Assembly (NCBI GenBank): GCA_050292235.1
Contig: JBNKLG010000010.1
Coordinates: forward strand, 1-46,478
Direction of reading: 5' to 3'
From: JBNKLG01 sp050292235
GTDB lineage: Bacteria > Pseudomonadota > Gammaproteobacteria > Chromatiales > Chromatiaceae
DNA length: 46,478 nucleotides
Of this stretch, positions 20,269-28,265 are shown piece after piece. A program made the translations under genes and the position numbers. Numbering within the stretch: position 1 is the first letter of the stretch; every line of letters starts with the position of its first letter. The notes under the pieces are model-generated. The model had not been told where the DNA came from and ran no database searches. It saw nothing but the letters and a program-made list of their open reading frames with translations.

Positions 20269-23200
20269 CTATTCCTGAGGCCTTCCTTCGCTAAACCCCT
20301 TGAGATGCCCCTCATAAGATGAGAGCCGTTCATGGAGTTCCGCCATCTCATCCAATGCCTGGCCCAGGTTCGAAGGGCTTTGCGCCAGAGCCAGTTTTTG
20401 TGCCAATGCGACGATGGCCTGTACGGCCTGATGGCTCTGTTGCCCCGCCCTTTCAAGGCGTTCTGCCAGTCTTTCGTCCGGCAGCTCCAGTGCGCGCTGC
20501 TCCTCCAGTAAAAGTGCGATGCCGCCCAGTTCACGAAGTGTGGCATGGCTGAGCTGTTCGAGAGCGGTCAGATAGCGTTGGTAGCTGATTTCATTGACGT
20601 CAAAACGTCGTTCCAGCCAGAGTTTTGCCTGATTCAGGGCCTGTTCGAGTTGCAGAAGGGCTTGCAAAAACTCAGTGGCGCCCAGCTTTTCAAATCGCCA
20701 GCGTAGAGACTCCCGTTGTTGGTTGGCTGGAAAGTCAGAGGATGGGGGCGATTGAAAGATCTCGAGCAAGGCCGATATCAGCTCATGCCGGCAGTAGGTC
20801 CATTCCGCATAGGTGATGGGCAGCGGGGTGAGCCCTGCCCGTTCCAGCAGGTGATAACGGGATATATCCCAGGCCTGTCCCTGTTCACCTGGCGATCCAA
20901 CCAGATCGATAGCCAGTTTTTGCGTCCCCTTGATGGCGAGCAGATCAACGGCCTGACCGCCAATGGGGAAATCGCGCCAGCAGCGCACAGAGTGTTTCTC
21001 CAGCTCGGCCATCAGTGATTGGCGGATTTTGGCAGGTCCCTCTTTGTTCCCGGTAACGGGCAGTGGTGTCGGCTGTATCTGATTCAAATAGGCGCTGAAC
21101 AGAGGCTGGTGTTCAGAGGGACTCCATTCCTCAGGTAGAAAGAGTAGGATTTGATGGCGGGCCCGGGTGATGGCGACATTGAAAACATTGGGTTTTTCGA
21201 TATAGAAGAGGGCTGCTGCAGCGCGACCGGGGTAGAAGCCGGTGGCAATGAGAATAATGTCTCGCTCTGTGCCCTGAAAACCATAAGGGGTGGCGACCAG
21301 GAGCTGATGTCGGGTTAGGCTGCCAAGGTTAAAACGATTCAGAATGCGCTGTTCCAGTGCCTTGGCGTATGGCGAAAAGAAGCACAGTACGCCGATGCTG
21401 GGTGCGTCGGCGTCCGGCAGATGGGCCATTTGTTGAATGCGTTGTTCAAGATAATCCATTAGGGTTTGAACCTCACCCAGATTGATATCGCTTTCCATTT
21501 GTATCGGACAGGAAATACGCTGTAGGGCCGGTTGGTTCAGAATGCGCCGGGTACTGGTCAGAATCTTCAGTCGCTGCTCATAGAAGTGTTGGTTGCTGAA
21601 CTGGATCAGCTGGGGGTGGCTACGGAAATGCTCATCCAGCCAGGTTTGGGCATCAGCATGGGGGAGTCCCGCGATGGCGAAATCCAACAAAGAGTGCTCC
21701 CGGTAGTTCAGGCTGATGTTGAGATGATCGACTGCGTGGGTTCGGGCCAGGGCCTCCTGCTTGGCTCTGGCGAGAAAGGAAAAATGGCGTAATTGCCGAC
21801 GGTCACCCACCACCACCGCCCTGGCTGCCCGTTGCAGGGCAGGCAGGGCCTGGGCGAGATTGCATTGGGTAGCCTCGTCCATAATGACCAGATCGAACAG
21901 GGCCTTGTGCAGTGGCAAGGTGCGATAGAGAGCCTGTGTCGAGACGACCCAGATGGGAAAGGCCTGAGTAAGAATAGCCCAGTCGATGCTGGCCATTCGC
22001 TGTTGACGATGACCGGAATTCCGGGCACGTAAGGCATTGGCCAGTCTGGCCAGTTGCTGCCGGTGGTGTTGAATCAGCGTTTGGTGGCGATGCCGGGTAG
22101 AGGCTGCCAGCAGTTGTCTGGCCGATTGTTGCGCGACCTCAAACGCTTGATGGTAGCTTTGCCAAACCTGGATTTGCAGTGGGGACTTCCTGGTTCGCCA
22201 GGCTATCCAGCGTTGTTTAAAATGCTGGAAAATGCTCGGCTGATGGTGGCCTAGAATAGCACCCTGTCGCACGGCCTTTTCCAGTTCAGAGGCCAGCTTT
22301 TGTGCCTGCAGCTGTTGCTGTCGAACTTTTTCTGCCAGGGATTGCTCCAGCTGGGCAAGGGGTAGCGCCTCCTGGTCACTGGGCCTGGCCAGCAGGTCAT
22401 CGATCTGCTGAAACAGACGTTGGCGGTAATCGCCCTGGCCAGCACGAACTACCATCTGCCGGGCAGCGGAAAAGCTCCGGGCCAGTTGATCGTAGACCAC
22501 GTCAGCAGCCCGATCATTGGCACAGCAAATGAGTGTGGATTCTCCGCGCATCACCCGGTCGGCCACGATGCCGGCGATGGTGTAGGTTTTGCCGGTTCCG
22601 GGTGCGCCGTGGATGACGCTGAGCTTCTCCCGGGCGGCGTTGACCAAAGCCTGTTCCTGCGCATCGGAGAGCCGGCTTGGCAAAGATTCCGGTATGGAAG
22701 CGGGGCCGGGCTGGAACAGGCTCTCTTGTGCGAAGAGTTGCGACAGGCAGGGTGAAGGATCGTTCTGCTCTACCATGGTGGCCAATTCATAGGCAACGCT
22801 GGCATCTGTCTGGCTGCGACGGCTGAGCCAGACCAGGCTGGTCTCGAACAGGCTCACTCCGCCTCCCCGGGCAAAAGAGATCCCATGGCTGCCGTTCGGC
22901 GCAGCTCGGGTCTGGAGGTGCTTAACCCGCTCCATGAGTTCAGGAAAGCGGCTGCTGCCTGGCAAGGCCTGTCTCTCCCACTCTGTGGGCAGCTCCAGTA
23001 CTTCAAGGGCGGTCGGGTTGATTCGCAGGCTCTCCTCGTCGGGGGTGACAAAAAAACCTGTTTCACGGTGTTCCAATTGAGCCTCAGCAATAAACAGTGG
23101 CGTGCGGATTTTCCTCGGGTCTTGATCGATGTGCCCCCTGGTGATCAAGAAGCTGCCGACCAAAGGGCGTAATTCCTGATGTTTGATCTGTAGGGTGGCG

Positions 23201-23406
23201 CCAAGCCGTTCTCCCTTGATAACAGATAGGGGCAGGGTGGAGGGGATGCCGGTGGCCGAGTCGGGGCTTATAGGGAAAAAATGGTGTTCTACCTCCCCAC
23301 TGGCCAGAATGTCATGCAGCGGGCGCTCGCCCCCATCTGCCAACAGACAGTCGCGAAAATAGCGGATCAGTTGTGGTACAACCGTTATTGAATCAGGGGG
23401 TGGCAT
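20269..23406 (-). CDS. SF1 (UPF1/DNA2-like) helicase with C-terminal nuclease-like domain
   Basis: Large 1045-residue protein. Residues about 1-240 are a family-specific N-terminal region. Helicase motifs follow in order: Walker A GAPGTGKTYT (about 267), DEATQ, GDRRQL, HFRSHPQLI, GFQGTERDIILIATG and the motif VI NVAITRARHQILLF. A glutamine-rich coiled insert (about 350-470) lies inside the first RecA lobe. After the helicase, about 797-880 resembles a Vsr/DUF559-type PD-(D/E)XK fold (WRDFPIGGQAVDLLAIKG, AIDLVGSPG, then YHLLERAGLTPLPITYAEW), but the usual IExDG is degenerate, so nuclease activity is doubtful. A helical tail ends the protein. Such helicase-nuclease fusions occur in DNA repair and in phage defence. 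No defence partner is adjacent. Function not established. Confidence 0.88.
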   Translation of the reverse strand: MPPPDSITVVPQLIRYFRDCLLADGGERPLHDILASGEVEHHFFPISPDSATGIPSTLPLSVIKGERLGATLQIKHQELRPLVGSFLITRGHIDQDPRKIRTPLFIAEAQLEHRETGFFVTPDEESLRINPTALEVLELPTEWERQALPGSSRFPELMERVKHLQTRAAPNGSHGISFARGGGVSLFETSLVWLSRRSQTDASVAYELATMVEQNDPSPCLSQLFAQESLFQPGPASIPESLPSRLSDAQEQALVNAAREKLSVIHGAPGTGKTYTIAGIVADRVMRGESTLICCANDRAADVVYDQLARSFSAARQMVVRAGQGDYRQRLFQQIDDLLARPSDQEALPLAQLEQSLAEKVRQQQLQAQKLASELEKAVRQGAILGHHQPSIFQHFKQRWIAWRTRKSPLQIQVWQSYHQAFEVAQQSARQLLAASTRHRHQTLIQHHRQQLARLANALRARNSGHRQQRMASIDWAILTQAFPIWVVSTQALYRTLPLHKALFDLVIMDEATQCNLAQALPALQRAARAVVVGDRRQLRHFSFLARAKQEALARTHAVDHLNISLNYREHSLLDFAIAGLPHADAQTWLDEHFRSHPQLIQFSNQHFYEQRLKILTSTRRILNQPALQRISCPIQMESDINLGEVQTLMDYLEQRIQQMAHLPDADAPSIGVLCFFSPYAKALEQRILNRFNLGSLTRHQLLVATPYGFQGTERDIILIATGFYPGRAAAALFYIEKPNVFNVAITRARHQILLFLPEEWSPSEHQPLFSAYLNQIQPTPLPVTGNKEGPAKIRQSLMAELEKHSVRCWRDFPIGGQAVDLLAIKGTQKLAIDLVGSPGEQGQAWDISRYHLLERAGLTPLPITYAEWTYCRHELISALLEIFQSPPSSDFPANQQRESLRWRFEKLGATEFLQALLQLEQALNQAKLWLERRFDVNEISYQRYLTALEQLSHATLRELGGIALLLEEQRALELPDERLAERLERAGQQSHQAVQAIVALAQKLALAQSPSNLGQALDEMAELHERLSSYEGHLKGFSEGRPQE

Positions 23407-23475
23407 GCGGGGATTATGGCTTGAAACGCGCTTGGGTAGCCGGATTATAGAGGAATGTTCGCCCCTTGATGGGTT

Positions 23476-24027
23476 TCAGTCCTGCTTTCTCCTCTTTTGC
23501 TGACCATCATGACGAATGAATTTGCTGATACGAGCCCCAAGTTTGAGTACCTTCATCAGGGTCTCCGGCTCCAGACGCAGCATCTCATCAGACCACTGGG
23601 TGAGGATGCTGAGGAACTGCTGGGTCTCCTCAATGCGCTGGCGGGTGGAGGGAGATTCGCTTTGCATTTCCGGGCTGGTCAGCAAGGCCTCTAACATCGC
23701 CAGGGTGGGATCGATCTCCCGCTGTTTCCGACCTGCCACGATGAGTTTGAACAAAGCCCAGACATCCTTGGAGGTCTCAAAGTGATCGCGCCGATCGCCC
23801 AGCACATGGATGATCTTGACCAGCTGCCAGGAGAGTAACTCTTTCAGGCTGTTGCTGACATTGGAACGGGCAACGCCCAGGGTTTCAGTGATCTCATCGG
23901 CCGTCAGCGGTTTTTCAGACAGATAGAGCAGAGCATGGATCTGGGCCACGGTGCGGTTCACGCCCCAGCGGGAGCCCATCTCCCCCCAGTGGAGGACGAA
24001 ACGTTCGGAAGCAGGTGAAAGTGACAT
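23476..24027 (-). CDS. GbsR/MarR-family transcriptional regulator
   Basis: Winged-helix regulator of 183 residues. The N terminus FVLHWGEMGSRWGVNRTVAQIHALLYLSEKPLTADEI is the hallmark of the GbsR subgroup, followed by the recognition helix VARSNVSNSLKELL and the wing IIHVLGDRRDHFET. GbsR proteins in other bacteria respond to choline or betaine; here no betaine genes are adjacent, although an ectoine operon is 13 kb away. The C terminus is very basic (HDGQQKRRKQD). Two GACA/TGTC inverted repeats at and just upstream of the start suggest autorepression. The regulated target beyond itself cannot be told. Confidence 0.92.
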   Translation of the reverse strand: MSLSPASERFVLHWGEMGSRWGVNRTVAQIHALLYLSEKPLTADEITETLGVARSNVSNSLKELLSWQLVKIIHVLGDRRDHFETSKDVWALFKLIVAGRKQREIDPTLAMLEALLTSPEMQSESPSTRQRIEETQQFLSILTQWSDEMLRLEPETLMKVLKLGARISKFIRHDGQQKRRKQD

Positions 24028-24059
24028 GGTGTCAGTATAAAAATACGGACATTTCTGTC
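24023..24059. promoter_or_regulatory. Candidate GbsR-type operator pair
   Basis: GACA-TGG-TGTC (24023-24033, overlapping the start codon) and GACA-TTTC-TGTC (24048-24059) are two copies of the same inverted half-site, about 25 bases apart, in the promoter of the gbsR-like gene. An AT-rich stretch TATAAAAATA lies between them. This suggests binding by the gene's own product; inference only. Confidence 0.45.
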
Positions 24060-24339
24060 AATAATGAATGTGGCCGATGCGCACTCTATACGCTATTGGA
24101 TTTGGTTACAGCGTAATGGTTGAGACGAGAGCCTCATAGGATTTGAGTGCGGCAAATTGGTGCTTGGGAATAGATTGCTAAATTTCTAATGAGACAGGCG
24201 CATGGAGTTAGAATTACCAATCCCCATACGCCTGCAGTGCGACATTTAGCCTAACCAATGTGAGGTGGAAGGGTGTCGCAATCGGCTCGAAACAAGATCA
24301 AGATATCGTCCGATATAGGTTATTTTTGTTTTTTGGACG
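24060..24339. other. Gene-free AT-rich stretch with hairpin downstream of the peptide gene
   Basis: No coding frame recognised. CAGGCGCATGG (24195-24205) pairs with CCATACGCCTG (24224-24234), an 11-base stem with one wobble when read on the minus strand, about 105 bases past the stop of the His/Cys peptide gene. It may close that transcript, although no strong U-tract follows. A further palindrome ATATCG-TC-CGATAT is at 24303-24316. The base composition changes here, entering the AT-richer island. Confidence 0.35.
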
Positions 24340-24564
24340 TTAAGTAAGTTCAACGTCGGTATCACAGCTGTTGCTGCAGGGATCGCCGCATGGATCGCCG
24401 CAATGATCTGTGTGGTGGTGGTGAGTATGCTTGCTGCCGCCGCAGCTGGTATTCTTGAAGCCCCAGCTAATCAGACCTGTGAAGCAGGTGGTAGCCAGAT
24501 TAATTGCCAGGCTACCACATCCCCCGGAAACCTGTTTTGCTTCTTTAGTAGTTAGTTCACGCAT
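24340..24564 (-). CDS. Double-glycine leader peptide, His/Cys-rich (microcin-like precursor)
   Basis: A 74-residue precursor. The leader MRELTTKEAKQVSGG has the pattern of class II microcin and bacteriocin leaders, ending in a GG processing site for C39 peptidases. The predicted mature part is 59 residues and starts CGSLAINLATTCFTGLISW, a hydrophobic segment. It then has a histidine cluster (HTHHHHTDH) and the repeat CGDPCGDPCSNSC, giving seven cysteines, the last four spaced exactly every four residues. The GDPC repeat is encoded by a 12-base tandem duplication. The ATG at 24564 has GGAGA seven or so bases upstream; the longer frame from 24651 is rejected. It lies downstream of the C39 exporter gene on the same strand. 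Metal binding is my inference from His and Cys content. No known family recognised. Confidence 0.85.
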   Translation of the reverse strand: MRELTTKEAKQVSGGCGSLAINLATTCFTGLISWGFKNTSCGGSKHTHHHHTDHCGDPCGDPCSNSCDTDVELT

Positions 24565-24670
24565 TACTATTCTCCATAAATTAAAGAAAAATCCAAATAA
24601 TCGCCAAGAAGGCTCAAATACGACGAGAGTCGAATTTTCGATTACCAGCAACTCACGCTGGCATCGTAAA

Positions 24671-24713
24671 GCTATAGGCTGTCGTCTTCTTTGTATATCC
24701 TACTTAAGTAGGA
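24671..24713 (-). promoter_or_regulatory. Palindromic operator and possible promoter of the His/Cys peptide gene
   Basis: TCCTACTTAAGTAGGA (24698-24713) is a perfect 16-base palindrome in the 177-base region between the exporter and the peptide gene. On the minus strand a TATAGC box (24671-24676) would put the start near 24664, leaving the palindrome centred about 42 bases upstream. That is the position used by LuxR-type activators. I infer it is a site for the island's LuxR-type regulator. Confidence 0.45.
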
Positions 24714-24741
24714 ATCTGAGGTGGTTTCTAGAATTCACCAG

Positions 24742-26880
24742 CTATGCTTTTTCCCTGATGACGGTCAATTGGGGTGAGCTGGCATATCGGATGCGACCCT
24801 GTTGCAAGAGCACAACACGATCAGCAGATTCGATGGTCTCGGGTCGATGCGCAATCATGATGCGGGTAATTTTCAGTAATTTGATGTTACGGTTGATCGC
24901 CTCTTCAAGACGGGTGTCCAGGTGGGACGTTGCTTCATCTACGAACAGGATTCGCGGCTTTTTATAGAGGGCGCGTGCTAGCAAAATTCGTTGTTTTTGC
25001 CCGCCAGAGAGGCTTGCTCCCATGTCTCCGATCAGGGAGTTATATCCCATGGGCATTTGCATGATCTCATGATGAATGGCTGCGATCCTGGCGCATTTTT
25101 CGATTCGGCGTTGATTGGGAGTCGAATCGAAAAAGCAGATGTTGTCAGCGATCGAGCCTGACAACAATTGGTCATCTTGCATGACACTTGCGATCTGATT
25201 CCGGTAATTGTGCAGCCCCAGCGTTTTGATATCGATACCATCAACCATGACCTGGCCAGTGCTGGGCTCTAGCAGGCCAAGCATGATCTTCATTAAGGTC
25301 GTTTTCCCGCAACCTGATGACCCAACGAAACAGATCGACTCACCTGCCTTCATTTTTATGCTCAGATGCTCGAAAAGGAAAGGGTCAGTGGGTGTGAACT
25401 GGTAAGCGATATCGATCAGTTGCAGGTTACCGCGGATAGGACGCGAAATGGCTTTCGTATTGCGGTTTTCCTCTTGCGCTGTTAACGCGATATCACCGAT
25501 GCGTGTCAGGTGTAGGCTGAGCATCTTAAATTGAATCAATTTGTCGATCAGGGATGCAGCTTTCTCCGTGAACTGTCGTTTGTAAGCCATGAAAGCAAAT
25601 ATCATGCCTACGGTCAGATTTCCGGCGATCGCGAATAAGGCTGCGAAGTAGATAACAGCAACATTCTCGATGCCAAATACAAAATGATTGAATGATCGAT
25701 AGGCGATCTCAAATTTACTCAAGCGAATGCTACTGTTCATTGTGTCAGCATAGAGATTTTGCCATAGCGTTTGTCGCTGAGCCTCTTTGCCGAACAGCTT
25801 GATCGTCTGCATTGCCCGTACGGTTTCCATAAAGTTGGAATCCTCTTTCGCCTTAGCAATGATGGACTCTTCTGTGAGGCGCCGTAAACGTGTATAAAGT
25901 GCCAACCGCATGATGGTATAGATGATGACCGCACTGATGACGATCAAGGCGAGCGTGGGGCTATAGATGAATATCATTACCAGTGTGCCGATAACCATGA
26001 TGCCATCGACAATACTTTCAACCAATTCGTTGGTGAGCATACTTCGAATCTGGTCCAGTGAACCGAAACGCGAAACAATATCGCCGATATGACGTTTTTC
26101 AAAGTACGACAGTGGCAGACGCACCATATGGTGGAACAGGTTTGCCGCAATTTGAATATTCAACTGCGTGCCTGTGTATGTCAGAATTAAGGAACGCACT
26201 GCATCGACACCTACTTCAATAAATTTCACACATAAAAAACCTAACGCGAGCAGAACGAGAAGGTTTGTGTCGTGAGTAACGATAACCTCATCGATAATCG
26301 TTTGCATATAAAAAGGACTGAGGATGACGAACAGTTGCAGCAATAGTGACAACAGCAATACGTGCACCAATGTCCCTTTTAAGCCGCTGATCTTGCTCCA
26401 AAGATCCGATAGCTTAAGACGATGTTCTTCATTTTTGCATTCGAACGCTTTGGTTGGCGTTAACTCAAGTGCGATACCGGAAAAATGTTTGGAGACTTCA
26501 TTGATCGCCAGCTTTCGCTCTCCGAGCGCCGGGTCGTGTATGACAATTGCGTTTTTGTTGGCCTTTTTGAGCACAACGAAATGATTGAGATCCCAGTGCA
26601 GTATGCAAGGACGTTGCAGCTGATCGATTTCGTTCAATTCAAGGCGAAGGGGCCGGGTTGAGAAATGCAACTGATCAGCGGTCGCCATCAATCCCTGTAG
26701 GTCGATGCCCTGTAACGATACTGGATGGTTGCGTCTCAAGGTATTCAGATCGATATGGTGGCCGTGATACTGCAATATCATCGCCAGGCAGGTCAGGCCA
26801 CACTCTGCGGCTTCGGATTGCAGCATGACAGGCAGTCTGCTGTGTGTTGTGTATTGCAGCGAGTGGATAGGGTTTTTCAT
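24742..26880 (-). CDS. C39 peptidase-containing ABC exporter
   Basis: Peptide exporter that trims double-glycine leaders and pumps the mature peptide across the inner membrane, 712 residues from the chosen start. The N-terminal C39 domain has Q21 and the catalytic C27 in QSEAAECGLTCLAMI, H100 in HWDLNHFVVL and D116 in HDPALG, so it should be active. Six membrane helices follow (about 165-430), then the ATPase with Walker A GSSGCGKTT, signature LSGGQ and Walker B ILFVDEATSHLD. The ATG at 26880 has AGAGG seven bases upstream; the earlier in-frame ATG at 26910 is less likely. It lies between the fusion-protein gene and the peptide gene. CvaB of the colicin V system is the best-known analogue. 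Confidence 0.96.
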   Translation of the reverse strand: MKNPIHSLQYTTHSRLPVMLQSEAAECGLTCLAMILQYHGHHIDLNTLRRNHPVSLQGIDLQGLMATADQLHFSTRPLRLELNEIDQLQRPCILHWDLNHFVVLKKANKNAIVIHDPALGERKLAINEVSKHFSGIALELTPTKAFECKNEEHRLKLSDLWSKISGLKGTLVHVLLLSLLLQLFVILSPFYMQTIIDEVIVTHDTNLLVLLALGFLCVKFIEVGVDAVRSLILTYTGTQLNIQIAANLFHHMVRLPLSYFEKRHIGDIVSRFGSLDQIRSMLTNELVESIVDGIMVIGTLVMIFIYSPTLALIVISAVIIYTIMRLALYTRLRRLTEESIIAKAKEDSNFMETVRAMQTIKLFGKEAQRQTLWQNLYADTMNSSIRLSKFEIAYRSFNHFVFGIENVAVIYFAALFAIAGNLTVGMIFAFMAYKRQFTEKAASLIDKLIQFKMLSLHLTRIGDIALTAQEENRNTKAISRPIRGNLQLIDIAYQFTPTDPFLFEHLSIKMKAGESICFVGSSGCGKTTLMKIMLGLLEPSTGQVMVDGIDIKTLGLHNYRNQIASVMQDDQLLSGSIADNICFFDSTPNQRRIEKCARIAAIHHEIMQMPMGYNSLIGDMGASLSGGQKQRILLARALYKKPRILFVDEATSHLDTRLEEAINRNIKLLKITRIMIAHRPETIESADRVVLLQQGRIRYASSPQLTVIREKA

Positions 26881-26932
26881 CGCAACGCCTCTTCGGTGCT
26901 GGATGGGCATTTGGCTGGTCTTTGGTTGTGCA

Positions 26933-28177
26933 TCAGATACGCCCCGTCAGACTGTATATAGGGTCGAGCAGCCATTCTCCTAGCGATCGTTCGCCGAGAA
27001 TGATATCGGCTTGCAATAACATTCCCGCTTGCAGTGGAAACTCCTTGCCAAATGCGGACACCACCTGTTTTTTTGGCATAACAGTCACGCGGTATACCGG
27101 TTCATCCAAGGGCAAGGGAATGGGCAGTTCGTTTGGTGCCAGTATGGTTTCGGTGACTTGAACAATCTCTCCTTCGTGCAAGCCAAAGCGCTGGTAGGGA
27201 AATGCGGCATATTGTAATCGCACCTCCTGTCCAGAGCGTACGAAACCAATCGCCCGCGTTGGGACGAACAACTGGGCTTGCAGTACGGCGTCCTGGGGGA
27301 TAATGGCGAGCAATGGTGTGTTTTCTTTTGCTGCCTGGCCTTCACGAATCTGTACTGTGGTGATTCGCCCGGATAAGGGTGCTCTTATGGTATAAGAACG
27401 CCGACCCTTGATCTCTTCCAGTTTCTGATTGAGGTCGGCCAATGACTGGCGGCGATTACTCAAATTGATGGCCGTTCGTGCTGGTAGTTGGGCCAATTGA
27501 TTGCCCAGTTCGTTCAGTTGGTTATCCAGATTTAGGAGCAGGCGCTTGGCCTCTTCTACTTGTACCTGCGCTGTCAGACTGTGCTCTTGCATGTCCCGAT
27601 ACTGGATTTGGGAAATATATTGCTTATTAAGGAGCCCTTCGACACTCCGCAAGCGCTCAAGCGTCATTGTGTACTGATGTTGGCGCACTTTAATTTCGCG
27701 TTGTTGCTGGTCGCGCTCGTTTTTAAGTCCGGTAATACGTTGTTTCAGGTCCTTTTCTTCCAGCTCATCAAGTCGTTGCTGCTGAGTTAGTTGTTCTTCG
27801 ATGTTATGTTTTGATTGCTCTAGCTCGGTGAGGATGATGCTATCAACGTCGCCTGATTGGTCGGTATTTCGGCGCGTCGAAACGGTAAAAAGCGTCGCTC
27901 CTCTTTCTACCAGGTCACCATCTTTGAAATAGGCTTTGCTCACTATACCCGACTGACTCGCGTAGACCTTTACGAGCCCTTGGTCGGGTTCTAAATATCC
28001 GGTGACACTGGCGCGATGTGCGTAGGTACCGAAGATCAAAAACAGCGAAATCACCAGGACAACCATACAGACCGCCATGGTGACCAAGTAAAACGAAAAC
28101 GGCTGGACTAGGATAACCTCACCCCAAAGGCGTTCTCTTTGTGTTTCCACAGCTTCTTTGCGAAATAGCTCAGACAT
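26933..28177 (-). CDS. HlyD-family membrane fusion protein (CvaA-like)
   Basis: Periplasmic adaptor of 414 residues linking the C39 exporter to an outer membrane channel. It has a short cytoplasmic N terminus (SELFRKEAVETQRERLWGEV), one transmembrane helix (about 29-52), a first lipoyl-type half (VKVYASQSGIVSKAYFKDGDLVERG), a long coiled coil (about 100-235), and the second half YTIRAPLSGRITTVQIREGQ with the beta-barrel region LQAQLFVPTRAIGFVRSGQEV. This is the CvaA/HlyD arrangement. AGAGGG precedes the ATG. The gap to the exporter start is about 52 bases. No TolC-like gene is in the island, so a chromosomal TolC elsewhere would be needed. A decayed copy of its first 95 codons is at 29585-29862. 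Confidence 0.95.
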   Translation of the reverse strand: MSELFRKEAVETQRERLWGEVILVQPFSFYLVTMAVCMVVLVISLFLIFGTYAHRASVTGYLEPDQGLVKVYASQSGIVSKAYFKDGDLVERGATLFTVSTRRNTDQSGDVDSIILTELEQSKHNIEEQLTQQQRLDELEEKDLKQRITGLKNERDQQQREIKVRQHQYTMTLERLRSVEGLLNKQYISQIQYRDMQEHSLTAQVQVEEAKRLLLNLDNQLNELGNQLAQLPARTAINLSNRRQSLADLNQKLEEIKGRRSYTIRAPLSGRITTVQIREGQAAKENTPLLAIIPQDAVLQAQLFVPTRAIGFVRSGQEVRLQYAAFPYQRFGLHEGEIVQVTETILAPNELPIPLPLDEPVYRVTVMPKKQVVSAFGKEFPLQAGMLLQADIILGERSLGEWLLDPIYSLTGRI

Positions 28178-28224
28178 GAGCTCAGTGCCCTCTCATAACT
28201 TTGAGATCGATAATATGATTTGGC

Positions 28225-28241
28225 AAAGTAGTGGGTAGTTT
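28225..28241 (-). promoter_or_regulatory. Conserved block upstream of the fusion-protein gene
   Basis: The 17 bases AAAGTAGTGGGTAGTTT occur here, 48 bases before the fusion-protein start, and again unchanged at 29892-29908 in the decayed copy, while the flanking intergenic bases have diverged. They contain two GTAG repeats three bases apart. Likely a regulator-binding site, probably for the LuxR-type protein. Confidence 0.5.
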
Positions 28242-28265
28242 CATATTTATTTGGACTCTTCCTAA

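Noticed and set aside
24565..24651. N-terminal extension of the His/Cys peptide frame
   Set aside because: The ATG at 24564 has a good ribosome site and starts a standard double-glycine leader; the extension lacks both.
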